DNA of 64,000 bases, taken from assembly GCA_004369085.1 (NCBI GenBank), contig ML210147.1, forward strand, positions 744,001 to 808,000, read 5' to 3'. A program made the position numbers and the translations under genes. Below the pieces are notes generated by a model. The model made no database searches, was not told the origin of the DNA, and worked only from the letters and a program-made list of their open reading frames with translations. Source of the stretch: Coprinopsis marcescibilis (Eukaryota > Basidiomycota > Agaricomycetes > Agaricales > Psathyrellaceae). Positions within the stretch are counted from its first letter, which is position 1; each line of letters starts with the position of its first letter. This document shows, in pieces, positions 33,865 through 45,144 of this stretch.

Positions 33865-36800
33865 TCATGACTTCTTGGTGCTCAGCATGTCGAAAAACGC
33901 TTCCTGCGGCAATTCTACACTGCCCATTTTCTTCATCTTCCGTTTGCTTTCCTTTTGGTTCTCAAGATGTTTCATCTTCCGCTCATAATGTCCTGTAATG
34001 AGCAAAATATCTCTCTGAGTTTCCATACAACACCGATAACACGTGTGTACTGACCTCCATAAAGGCCTGCTGTGACATCGGCCCGCAGTGCTTTCAAGGT
34101 TTCCCGAGCAATTACTTTGCGACCTATAGCGGCCTGAATGGGAACCTCGAATAATTGCTTCGGGATTACTTGATCTTATCACAAATCCCGAATCAGGAAA
34201 GTCGGCACAAATAAGCAAGTAGTGGTCGATACTTACGAAGTTTCTTTACCCATTGGCGTCCAGTTGCGTCTTGTTTTGAGCGATGAACGATGATTGCGAG
34301 AGCATCGACAGGTTTCCCATTGAGCAAGAAAGACATCTAAGGCATCGCGAGTCAGCTGGACCGGGAACACGCTAAAAGTTTATTCGTGTAAAATACCTTG
34401 GCAAGATCACTCTTCTTGTACCCAGCATCTTCGTAGCTATATGAGAGTAACAGGTCAGGAAAAGCAATCCAGATCCGATAATCTGGCCGACGTACTCAAA
34501 ACTAGCGAAACCGGAGCTACGACTCTTGAGTTGGTCGAAAAAGTCGGTGACAATTTCGCTCAAAGGCAGGATACAGGTGATGATAATCCTGGACGCCCTT
34601 CCAGCCCCGGCGTCGAGATATCGATGTTCCAGATTCTCTCCACGGTGTTGGAAGCAAAGCTCCATTAATTCACCCATATATTCTGGCGAAGCAATCAAAA
34701 CGGAATTTTAGCGCTTCCTTCCCGGACACGAGCGAACAGTTTAGCGAATTCTTTACCTTCCGGGACAATCATCGAGGCCTTGACTACAGGTTCCTGCACT
34801 TCTCTGACTCGGGTAGATGAATCGGTCACTTCGGGGAATTCCGTCGGGTTACTGACAACCTTTTCCCTCCCATCCATAAAGATAACTGTATTAAGGTTAG
34901 GAAGACAACAATGACATGAACAATGGTAAAGGTTACTGACTTTTGTACGGAACGGTGGGTGAAGTCACGATGACACTGGCATCGTATTCGTCTTCCAAAC
35001 GCTGTCGGAACACGTCCATGTGCAGTGTACCTAAGAAGCCGAGTCTACACCCCTGGCCCAGGGCAGAGGAAGATTCTCGCTGCACGGTAACGCTCCTATC
35101 GGTCAAAGTAAGCTAAATGGAAGCAAGGTCAACTAAGGCCTAGAGCAGTTGTCCGACGACACGAACCCGATTGATAGACTCTTCCAACTTTGGGAACTCG
35201 CTATTTTCGATGGGGAAAATTCCGGCAAATACCTATCAAAAATAGTTTAGTCATCGAGGAATACAGCAATGGGGGCAACGTACCATCGCCTTTGCTGGCT
35301 TGAACCCTTCGAGTGGATCGACCTTTTCACCGGCGCGATGCAGCGTGTCTCCGACATGGGCTAGAATCTTTGTGAGATCTCTAAGCTGAAGGAGATCCCG
35401 AGAATTCGGCTAACCTTCCGCCGACTGTTTCATTCCGCATGCAATGTAGCCTACCTGACCAGGGTTCAAGCAATGTGTAGGAACTTCCTCGGGGTGCATA
35501 ATTCCAACATCAGTAACTTCGTATCTCTTCCTGGTGTGACAGGAAACGATCTTGTCCCCTTCCAAATGGCATCAGTGCTCGTGGTCGATGAAATAGAGTT
35601 GATACGATCTGTACCACCTTTTCGGATTGAACCTTGCTGGACGCTCACTAGCGATATCACTCCACGATAACGGTCGTAGCTACGTCGCGGTTGTGAGATG
35701 AAGAGCAGGAGAGGCAAAACGATTAACCTACAGGGAATCGAACAAAAACGCTTTCAGTGGGTCTTCCTTTGCACCTTGTGGCGCTGGAATCCTATCTATG
35801 ATGGCTTCCAGGACGGCTTCCACACCTTTCCCAGTTTTAGCCGATATATGCAGGATTTCGGAGGGATCAATGCCAAATGTTGCTTTCATCTGCTCCGCGA
35901 TTCGTTCTGGCTCAGACGCAGGAAGGTCAATCTGTGACTGTGAGATTCGTGATTCAGCAAAACGCGGGGAAAGCACAAACCTTGTTTAGTACTGGGATGA
36001 TCTTCATCCCGCGTTCTCGTGCGTTATGAAACACAGATATCGACTGTGCTTGGACTCCTTGACTGGCATCCACCTATCTAGATGTGAACAACCCATTGAA
36101 GATGGCATGGGCATAAATGCGCACAAGTAATACGGCACCTTGACACGCGGCCAGCGACCGAGAAACTTCCCATGCAAAATCCACATGTCCCTGCTTCAAC
36201 TCAGTACAGAGAGAATGTGATTTTTGTAGAACTTACCGGCGTGTCGATCAAGTTTAAGAGGAAATTGGATTCGCCGTATTTATGGATCATGCTACGAGAG
36301 CATTTAGCCGGACGTTGAGCGGGGTCATATGTCGCGACCTTACCTCGCAGTTTGGGCCTTGACTGTTGAGGAACGAGTTGGTGAACGCAAACTACCCAGA
36401 ACGGCCAACTCACCTGTGATTCCACGTTCACGCTCTACTTTGAGCTTGTCAAGGACTTGTTCGTTTTTCCCACTCGTCTTTTTGGCGATGGTACCTGTCA
36501 GCTGAAATCCAGTGAGAAACTAAAGTCGGGTAGCTGTGGCCTTTCAAACCTCGAGCAATCTATTCGCAATGCATCAGTCCCAGTTTATACAGAGATAAGA
36601 AGTCAAGTACCTGTCAGCTAGCGTAGACTTGCCATGGTCTATCCCAAGGTTAACATGATGTAGGAAAGCTTTTGAAGACCTTGCCTACCAATGTGGGCAA
36701 TGATCGAGAAGTTCCTGGACAAATCACCGTCAGTTTCTTAGCATACATTATACGGTAGCAACCGGAGATGAAGATACCTTATGGTGTCAGGAGTGAACGA

Positions 36801-36944
36801 CTCCATATCGACAGAGAGCGCTTTTGGAGGCGCCCAAACCGAAGTCTTGACAGAGAAGCATCGCCTAGTTCCGACCACACATTTGTAGCCCGGCTTTCCA
36901 TTGACCAAGATGCGAAGACAGGTATTCCACCAGAGTCCTTGCAT
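33865..36944 (-). CDS. GUF1: Mitochondrial translation factor GUF1 (LepA/EF4 family GTPase)
   Basis: Twenty-one exons give 658 residues: 36944-36778, 36714-36689, 36638-36611, 36559-36550, 36501-36414, 36362-36344, 36291-36237, 36190-36125, 36073-35981, 35931-35732, 35679-35618, 35558-35415, 35360-35284, 35232-35167, 35112-34941, 34885-34757, 34682-34496, 34436-34397, 34336-34237, 34174-34055 and 33992-33865. A basic N-terminal presequence precedes [21 protein letters not shown] (G1, written over four exons), RGITVKAQTA, DTPGHVDF and VLNKIDLP. The LepA-specific C-terminal domain has [21 protein letters not shown] and [20 protein letters not shown]. LepA/EF4 promotes efficient translation under stress on bacterial-type ribosomes. 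One exon is only 10 nt and another 19 nt. The frame closes exactly over all junctions. Confidence 0.95.
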
Positions 36945-37180
36945 ACCCCACAGCCCTCCCCCTTATTTCAACGACGAGGATGACCTGGTCGATAGAGAAT
37001 AACGCGTTAGTGTGACGAAGTCAGGTTCAGCCAACAATACTACTAGTCGCGACACCGAAAAGTTACCGACAGCTCATAGCGCGTCCTACGCTGAGTCAGC
37101 ACCATCAACCGAACCAGTTTCAACAGCGACCTGCTTTGCTTTCCCCATTCTTTGTCTGCTGCTCAATCAATATAACAGTA
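36945..37180. promoter_or_regulatory. Divergent promoter between GUF1 and Cwf18-like genes
   Basis: 236 bases separate the two start codons. No TATA element visible. Shared control is an inference from position. Confidence 0.45.
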
Positions 37181-37816
37181 ATGTCGCTACAAGAAGCTTC
37201 AGAAGCCAGAAAAGCGCGCTTGTTGGCTCTTAGGAAGCGGAAACTGGGGGAAACAGACGGCGACGAAGTGTATGTCATCTATATCTCGTTGGACATACGT
37301 CGTTTACCAACTGTCACCAATCAAGCTCTTCAGAGCCTCTTTTCAAGGCCAGAAACTTTGACCCATTGTCGAGGACGTTGAAGAAACGCGACAACGATGT
37401 TGAGATGCAAGATACAGTGGAGAAAAAAGTGGCAGGACTGGCGGAAATGATCATCGCTGAGGACGAGGAGCGAAGGAAGCAAGAACTGGTGAGTAAAGTG
37501 ACACAAGCCAATTTTACGGCTCATGAACTGACATATATCTTAGGATATTTTCAACATTGCTCCGAAAAGACCCAACTGGGATCTCAAAAGGGACATGGAG
37601 AAAAAGCTTGCAAAGCTAGAGCGAAGGACGCAAGAAGCGATACATACATTAATCCGTGAGTTTCATTTCATCGATCCTGTTTCAACCCCCTTTTAACGCC
37701 ACACTCCAGGGCAAAGACTGGCAGCACAGAAGGGTGAATCCGACGACATAGTAGGAGCGATGAACGCTCAAGAACGGCAAAACGCCACCGCCGATTTATC
37801 CGACGACGAAGACTGA
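37181..37816 (+). CDS. Cwf18/CCDC12-type pre-mRNA splicing factor
   Basis: Exons 37181-37267, 37336-37488, 37544-37655 and 37710-37816 give 152 residues. It starts SLQEASEARKARLLALRKRK. The conserved core is KARNFDPLSRTLKKR and DIFNIAPKRPNWDLKRDMEKKLAKLERRTQEAIHTLIRQRLAAQ, typical of Cwf18, a small helical component of the NineTeen/Prp19-associated complex of the active spliceosome. The C-terminus is acidic (TADLSDDED). The first junction (GDE to PLFK) has a weak acceptor (CAGAG) chosen by phase; the others are canonical. Confidence 0.92.
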
Positions 37817-38399
37817 TCATAAGAAGTTGCCAGGCTCATCAACTACAACTCTTCAAGGTCTTATGGAATCATGACAATAGCACCTGACCGCCCTCATTCC
37901 TTACGACTCTGTAACACGCCTATACGATCAACAGCATGTCGAAGGACCCTCGCCGCTGCGCAGCAGCGATCGAATACCGCAGCCGGATTTGCCACCTCTT
38001 CAGACTGTATCTATTGGACGCCCCAAGGCTAAAATTTTGGCGTTTCAGCCACTGTTCCTTCCTCATCTGTCGTGCGGGGACAATTGCGGACCAGTATGAC
38101 AGGCACGCTTCCTATAATCGCTCACCAATATCTCTGGGTTCTTTGTGGCTACAAATGACACCGGGTTTTGGAGTTGTTCCTCACGATTCGGAACTCGATT
38201 AAGGGTTCGACTGTGATAATTGAGTCCTCGTGGCCACTTCGGTGTCATAAGTTAACATTCGGTGAGTATTTTACTCGCGTAAATACACTGATCATACAGA
38301 GTTACGGCTTGTATTTTGGGTAGGGAAAAGTCATCGTGGGTGCGTCAAAGGGTAACGTGTGTTAGTACTGATGGTCCTGTGGTCCAGCGCGGGATCCTG
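37817..38399. other. Intergenic region between convergent Cwf18-like and Gti1/Pac2 genes
   Basis: About 580 bases with the two 3' UTRs. An 88-codon plus frame (37936-38202) has no recognisable domain. No gene called. Confidence 0.5.
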
Positions 38400-39342
38400 T
38401 TACTTTGTATACATCGAGTTCAGGATCTGAATCATCCTCTGATCTTCGGGTAACCGTGCACCATGAGTTCTCTGTTGGGCGAGTAGCCCTGGATGGTGCC
38501 CAACGGCAGCTTGTAGTGGTGGTAATGAAGGCAACACTCGGCTGGGGGAAATCGGGGGAGAGGGTGAGTTCCCGGTTGGTGGGGAATCGTCGTCGTCGCG
38601 TCCCCTCGCTTTGCCGCTTTTATAGATGTGGGGAGGGACGATGATTTTCGACAGTGATTCGTCTTGGTCAATTGTTGGAAGGTGGGGAAGATCGGCGTAT
38701 GTGAAATAGGCTGTCAAGTGCCATTTCTGCGGGGGAGAATATTGGTTGGGAGTTACCCAAGCTGAGTACGCCTGCTTGACAAGACCCTTGTGCTGGTTGT
38801 TGGACCTCTCTCTATGGGACAGGGCCGAGGAAGTTGGGCCGGCGCGTGATACTCCCTCCACGAAACGGAACGCGGGTGCCCTACAATTGATCAGTGCTCT
38901 TCTAATGAGCGCATAAAGAGGTTAACTCCACCGGTTGGTCTCTGATTGCGGTTGTGAACTATCATACGGCAACTTCTCGTCGTAGAACAAGTATGGCTTT
39001 TGAGAAACGTTAGGCTCGTCGAGGCCTCGGAGATTTAGTGGAATAATAACTCACTTCCCTCATCCTACTTTGTCCCCACACTCGACCATCTGTTGGAGTG
39101 AATTAAACGAGTGATGGCAACGCTAGTTAAAGTTGGCAATTACCTGTCCAGCGTTTGAGGCCAGCATCGTCTTCACACTCGAACCAGACAAAGACGGCAC
39201 CAGGACGCACATAGGTGGAGCGCTCCATCTCGTTGAGTCGACGAGTAACGGGGCGAAGAAACCCCTGTCGAACGGCCTCGAAGACGACGTGAGCGTCGTG
39301 GGCATCGCGAACGTGGAGACGAGGATGGGTGGCTTGCTGCAT
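38400..39342 (-). CDS. Gti1/Pac2 (WOPR) family transcriptional regulator
   Basis: Exons 39342-39144, 39089-39055, 38996-38932 and 38880-38400 give 259 residues. The WOPRa box reads LHVRDAHDAHVVFEAVRQGFLRPVTRRLNEMERSTYVRPGAVFVW, then LKRWTDGRVWGQSRMREPYLFY. The WOPRb part is GLVKQAYSAWV followed by WHLTAYFTYADL and LPTIDQDESLSKI. WOPR proteins bind DNA and control morphological switching, gluconate uptake and virulence in other fungi (Wor1, Ryp1, Gti1, Pac2). The target here is unknown. The protein is short for the family and lacks a long disordered tail; the C-terminus is Pro/Ser-rich. The intron 38881-38931 uses a weak donor (GTGGAG) selected by phase. Confidence 0.88.
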
Positions 39343-40132
39343 GGCTGGTGTTTTGGAGAACTGAGTCTGCAACTGGCTTTATATCTTCGGAGAATATACT
39401 TCGCGGTCCTCCTCCGTGAGACGTGTAACCGAAAGATACCGGAGTCCAGCATCCAATCAGCACCCCAGCAAATGGATGATGAAACGACAAGTATGTGTCC
39501 CGTTTTTGCCACGGAAGGAAAAGGACGAAGACAAAGCCCTGGTCCAAGTTGTCCTTCTTTGAACAGGAATACATTTCATTTAGTGAAGCCGGACAAATGT
39601 GGCACTTCTAGGTTCTGATCCACTGACTGGGAGCGAGATGGATCATCAATCCGGAATCCTGAGATGGATTCGAGGAAGATATATAACTCCCCGAAAGGCA
39701 ACCGAGGAAATGGTGCAGATCGAACACTTCTAAAAGCCATGTCGATTCGGGCTATTGGCCGTTCGCATGACGAGGAATAGCGTGCCCCCAACGGTCCGCC
39801 ATGTGGAGAAAAAGGGTCTAGATGAGAAAAGAACGAGGCCTTGTATGCAGAAAGGAGCACTTTCTGAGGAAATCCTGGAAGAGAGCGGCGGGAGTGCGGT
39901 CTTTATCTTGCTTTAAAGCTGGTAGATACCGAATACGACATGGACGTCGATGACAGAGCCTGCAATTAGGAATTAGCGGGCGAATGCCGACTTGCCAAAT
40001 ACGGACAGGAGCCATCGATCAATATGTCCACGTGGTCATGATGGCCCATTCAGCCAACGACAATACCCATTGCTCCCATCACTGTCTTTCCCGCTGCTCG
40101 TCGTCCACGACGTCCAAGCCCCCGTTTTCACG
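39343..40132. other. Intergenic divergent region between Gti1/Pac2 and Elongin A genes
   Basis: About 790 bases. Short frames on both strands show no domain. Expected to contain the promoter of each gene. Confidence 0.5.
39377..39384 (-). promoter_or_regulatory. TATA box of the Gti1/Pac2 gene
   Basis: ATATAAAG on the minus strand only about 35 bases before the chosen start codon, implying a very short 5' leader if used. No in-frame upstream ATG is seen in the adjoining sequence. Confidence 0.5.
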
Positions 40133-41508
40133 ATGAACTCACCCAGCAGAGTCCCTTCTCTGGTCTCCATGTCGCAGCGAGGTCCGTCGTCTTTGGTCTT
40201 TCGTGCAGCCCTGCCAACTAACGTCTTTTGTTCCAAAGTCGCAGGCAATAATTCCGAATGTGCGTATCTTATCGCATATTCGCATATTCAGGGTCATCGC
40301 TTAATTAGCTCCCAGTAATCACAAGCTTGGGCGTTCTCAGCCTCGACTACAGGCTGGTGAAGCCCATTTTGCAGAAATGCAGCATTGAACAACTACTGCG
40401 GCTGGAAGCGGCGTCACCGGTGAGCTCGAAAGGCAGATGCAAACGCGAGAGCCATTCTAACAGTCGACGCTTCCTGGCAGATATTGCAACGCAATACACC
40501 AGGTAAGGACACGTTCCAGGCTTCCGAATCATGTAACACTGTTAATGCCATGCTTGTCAGAAATCTGGAAGGGCTTGTGCTTCCAAAAATACCGCTTGAT
40601 AGCAGAAGAACGGTATCCCATGGACGACGAACCACAAGAACCGGACTCATGGCGACAACGCTATTTCGTAAGATTAGCTTCTAAGCATTGAAACCATTGG
40701 TTCGTTAACACTTGACTAGGTTTTGCAAGAGGCAGAAGCCCGAAGATTTGAGGAAATAGGTTCCAAAATTCGTTCACAAAGGATGGAAGCCGATGAACGC
40801 AAGAAAGGGAAAGAAGTCAAATTCACCGATCTTAGTATACCACCTCCGAAGCGGCCCCGGACAGGAGGAGGATGTAAGTCAAGTCGTTTCGCTATATATT
40901 GCATCCAAAGCCTCATCCGTCGTGTCCTCGCGTCCGCAGGGGGTTCATCTGCGCCCAAGACATTGTTCGAAAAGACAGTGGCCGATGCGCACAGAATACA
41001 GAGGGCTTTCTACGGTGCCCCGTTGTTGCCGCCCATGCATACCGGTAAAACACATCGAGTTCTACCAAAAGCTAATGATTGTATTCTTCCGCCAACGCCG
41101 AAGACACTGCCAAGTCGAGTCAAAGTGACCACCGTATCTGTTCAGCGACCAATACGGCTCCCATTCACCAGCTCGAGCATGACCACTTCTAGTTCGCGCA
41201 GGACAACCCCCAGCTCATCAACCCCCACGACACCCGCTTCAAGTACTAGTTCTCCTCCCTGCATACCAATACCCAGGGGCGTGAAACGCCTTTCAGATTC
41301 AGAACCATCTCGGTCGAAGATCTTCAACTATGGCAGCCAGCCGAGGGACGTTGAAATGCCCAAGGTTCCGCCGAATCCTTCGGCCGGAACGTCGAGTACA
41401 CCACCCAAGACGCGACCCGTAAAATCCCCAGCACCAATCAGGAAGGATCCTATGTCATTGCTCTTCGTTCCGAAACATCGGGCGCATTCGCAACGGCCAG
41501 TGCGATAA
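40133..41508 (+). CDS. Elongin A-like protein (RNA polymerase II transcription factor SIII subunit)
   Basis: Exons 40133-40181, 40239-40263, 40326-40419, 40481-40502 (22 nt), 40561-40667, 40720-40873 and 40940-41508 give 339 residues. The N-terminal RVPSLVSMSQRV, LDYRLVKPILQKCSIEQLLRLEAASP and EIWKGLCFQKY match the Elongin A domain, which contains a BC-box (for Elongin C) and an F-box-like helix pair. DEPQEPDSWRQRYFVLQEAEARR follows. The C-terminal half is Ser/Thr/Pro-rich and disordered, with basic patches. Elongin A acts in transcription elongation and in ubiquitination of stalled polymerase II. Fungal forms are much shorter than animal ones, as here. The small exons were found by phase and homology. 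Confidence 0.87.
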
Positions 41509-42498
41509 ATCTGCGTTCCCTGTTGACCAACCTTGCTTTTCGAGTTCTCGACATTGTACCACTCTTCTAATGCCCGCTTCACGACTCCGCATTGCTCCAT
41601 GACACTGTACATATCACCACGCCATCGCCATTGGATACGCCTCAACATTTCAAGCAACTTTACCTACCAACAGCATTTCACTGGCATTTTGCACTTCTGT
41701 CACCCCTCATATCACTAAATCCAGCTGTAATCAACTTTAATCAACCACAGATCTGTATCACCACTGCTGCCACCCACGAATATAGCTTGTCGATTCTCGG
41801 TTGTCAAGAATCGAAGAGCGGTGTAACATTACTTGGCGTGTATGTACTTGTACACCACCCCTTCACGTATTTCTTAATGCCATTTAATTTCAGTATCTCT
41901 GTTTTCTTTTGCACCATGGAGCAACTGCTGGAAACCCGTTGCAAGCGCAGATATACCTGCGGGCGGCGTATACCCGTCTCTGCCGCACAAAAACACTGAT
42001 TAAACCGAAGGCTTTACAACCGGTGCAGAGAACTCACGCAACGGCGGGACAATGTCGTTATTCTCACCACGCGATAGGCTCAGCCGTTGGTCGGAGGGGG
42101 GTTGTACAGTGGTGATACATTTACGGGTTGGTGATATAATATCCCAATGGTGGTTACAAGATGTACCTTTGGAGGCGTCTACTAACTAAGAAGATCGTGC
42201 TATAACAAGTCCTGGTTGAATGTTGTGTGACTATATGCAAAAGAGGAGGATGTGATCATGAGCGGGGGCTTGATTAGTGATGGTGTGGCTGGCTACGTGT
42301 AGAACTGGTCAGGAGAGCGGCTGTAGTGCAATGCAGGAAGTATGTTGATGTCGGCAGTTGGGAAATGAATCCAACTGGGGTAGTGAACCAAACTGAAGAG
42401 AGGCCTAATGTTCGATTGGTGGAACCGCTAGGGTGATGGATGTGGCGCATGGGGTTTGGAAACAGGGGTGGGTGTGCGAGCTGCAGCTGCGCTTAAGC
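41509..42498. other. Intergenic region between convergent Elongin A and WDR26-like genes
   Basis: About 990 bases between two convergent stops. Several short frames, none with a domain. No repeat seen. Confidence 0.5.
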
Positions 42499-45144
42499 TC
42501 ACGGCGCACCAGCATCCGGGGTAATCTCAGACCCATCCTCCCATGACGGACTCACTTTCCCCTTGCCTTTCCCATTGGCAGCGACCGCGTTGCTTGCGTC
42601 GAGATGCTGTGGCGGCGGAAGTTCTGACAGCAGTTCTGGCGAGGGGGCTTCCCAAATCCGAATGCTATGATCGTCTGAACAAGACGCAAACAGCCGATCG
42701 TTTCGTGGATGCCATGCAACAGAGTTTACGCTACCCGTCCCATGGCCTGGTAGTATCTCGAGCAAAGTGCTGGAATCGCGGTGCCAAACATACACATTGC
42801 CATCTAGAAAGAGCGCAGTGGCACTGGTTCAGAATCCGGGGAGATCCACGGAATCTTAATTAATTTGCTTACCTTCGCTCCCACTCACAATAAAAGTCCC
42901 GTTGGCACCCCCGAAACAACTTTTGATAATATGGTGACCTTGTTGTTGACCAACATACTTGTTGGCCAGACGCCCATTTTGGATGTCATACAGATAGATC
43001 ACCTATGAACGAGGTAAGCAGGAACGGGGATTAGATCGCCATGAGCAAAATCTTACCTCCGGTGCATGGTTTATCAAAGCATATTGCGAGTTCTGCGACA
43101 CTTTAAGGCTCGTCAATTCCCCATCCAACCGAATTGTCCTAAGATCCCAAGTCAGAATGGGATTCTTCCGCGGAGGTTATGCGACAATGAGGTTTGGGAA
43201 ACAAACACGTACCAAATTTGCTCCTTCGTATTCATATCGTACACCACCATCTTATGGCCCCCCTTCGATGAGCCAGGAGGCGCCGCGTCAATGTTCGCAA
43301 TTCCTGCAGCTGCAGCGTCTGGAGGCACCCCGCGGCTCTGTGGGCCATCACTGGCATTCCCACTCGGTGTAAAGACATTCTCCATCCCAACAGCAACCAG
43401 TCGCGTCCCATCAGGGGTAACACAAAGGCCTGTCACCCGGATGTTCATTGGCCCCCACTCTTCCGCCAGCTTCCCTTCTGCATCCTATACGACGAGTGAA
43501 GAGAGTCAAAAAGGGCACAATGCCGAGAATTTTCTCAGAGAATATCGTGGACGGTTCTTACCCAATGTATGATCTTTCGGTCGAGTGCTCCTGAGAAGAA
43601 TCCAGATCCATCTGGCAGCCATGAGAGCGATGATATTGTGTCAGTGTGCACTTCCAGCGTTCGTAAACACACTCCGGTCTAAGATTCGCGGAGAGGGAGT
43701 CAGGTTTGCGATATTCGGCTGCTAAAGGAATTTCATTTACCTTCGCGTTCCATAGTTTGATGACCTGTTCAGCACCAGTGACGAGGACCGAATCGTCCGG
43801 TGACCACGCCAATGCCGCGATCGAGTAAGGGTGCTCAGGGAGCGTTAAATGGGCCGTCCAGTCTTGTGATGAGCCAGACGAACTGGAGTCCACAGTCGAC
43901 TGTGAAGAAATCAGCGCTATGCTATGTTCGAAAATAATTGAATGCATACCCCCATCTTCCAAATGATAGCTTTCTTGTCCTTTCCAGCACTAGCGAGGTA
44001 TTGGCCATTGTGGCTCCATTCCATTACCCAAACCTCATCAGTATGCATGTCCAAAATCGTTGTTGTAACGTTGGGGAAACCACTCTTGCCGCATTGATGA
44101 TCGGAATATAATGAAAAAGACGTGGCGTCTGAGCGTGAATTATGGTATAGACAATGGAGACGTTGATGAGCGAATGATTGATCCAGCAGAGTGGCAAACC
44201 GTCTTTCCGGGATCATGACCGATGAGGGGATGTGGTCTGTTGCAGAATCTTTGTTTCAGGACAAATTCGTAATGAAAACTGGGGGTACTGACTGTGTAGG
44301 CTATTCAACAGTTGACGTCTCGAGTTTCCTGCAGCTCCGTCCCAATGCGCTCTTCTCCGCAGATCCTCTGGTTCTGAACACATGATTAAACTAGACAGGG
44401 ATGAGATGGGGTGAGAGTCTGACGCGTAAGCCACGGCTTTACAAGCGCGCATACCTTGATAAGGTATGTAGATGATCTGAATCGACGTTTAGAGGTGCAA
44501 GTTCGTCGCGTAGCACATGAAGTGCGGCGTTCGTCTTCCGAGCTTCCAGTAATTCAAGATACTTCTGTTGTTTGATCAAGAACTTGGCATCCTGGGGCAA
44601 GGCTGTCAGATGGAACCATCTTGGAAAGGAGAAACTGGGCATACAAATACGCTCTCTTCATCCTCGATGTGGAGGTGGCCGAGAGTTGCCTCTGCTTGTG
44701 GCCACAGTCCGTCCAGAATGTATTGCCGGAATTGCGTGACATTCGACGGTTCAAGCTCATAGCCAGACTCTGCTTCCAATGTTGCGGCAGATTCGCTAGA
44801 ATGTAGTGAGCCACAGAAAACGGGCAAGGAAAGCGCGAAACGCACATATATCCCACGTCCCGCAGCGTCTGAACTACTAATCGTACAAACTCCTCGCGTT
44901 TGATAGGTGAATCATCATACAGAGTCGTCCCCAAAAGATTCACTTTCGCGATAGATTTCGCGACTTTCTGCATCCCACCGCCCGCCTCTGTAGAACCGTT
45001 TGTCGATGGTGGACGGCTGAATCCGTTAGTGTGGCCGTTTGTAGGGGCCGCGGCATTATACCCACTGGTCGAGGCACGGCCATCTGAGAGTGAGTCTGGA
45101 GATGTAGACAGTATCGAAGAGTGGTTCGTCGATGTGAGTCTCAT
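42499..45144 (-). CDS. WDR26/Gid7-like LisH-CTLH WD40 protein
   Basis: Exons from the first in-frame ATG: 45144-44846, 44795-44651, 44591-44455, 44390-44293, 44236-43950, 43899-43741, 43678-43562, 43484-43213, 43138-43057, 43002-42873 and 42803-42499, giving 676 residues. A Ser/Asn-rich N-terminus precedes REEFVRLVVQTLRDVGYIESAATLEAESGY (LisH) and VTQFRQYILDGLWPQAEATL (CTLH). Then come KFLIKQQKYLELLEARKT, HIPSSVMIPERR and about seven WD40 repeats (EVWVMEWSHNGQYLASAGKDK to NDRLFASCSDDHSIRIWE). WDR26/Gid7 proteins belong to the GID/CTLH ubiquitin-ligase complex, which degrades gluconeogenic enzymes in yeast. Coding-like sequence with a basic patch continues upstream of 45144 and through an intron (45255-45413) without an ATG, so the true N-terminus is uncertain. 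Confidence 0.88.
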
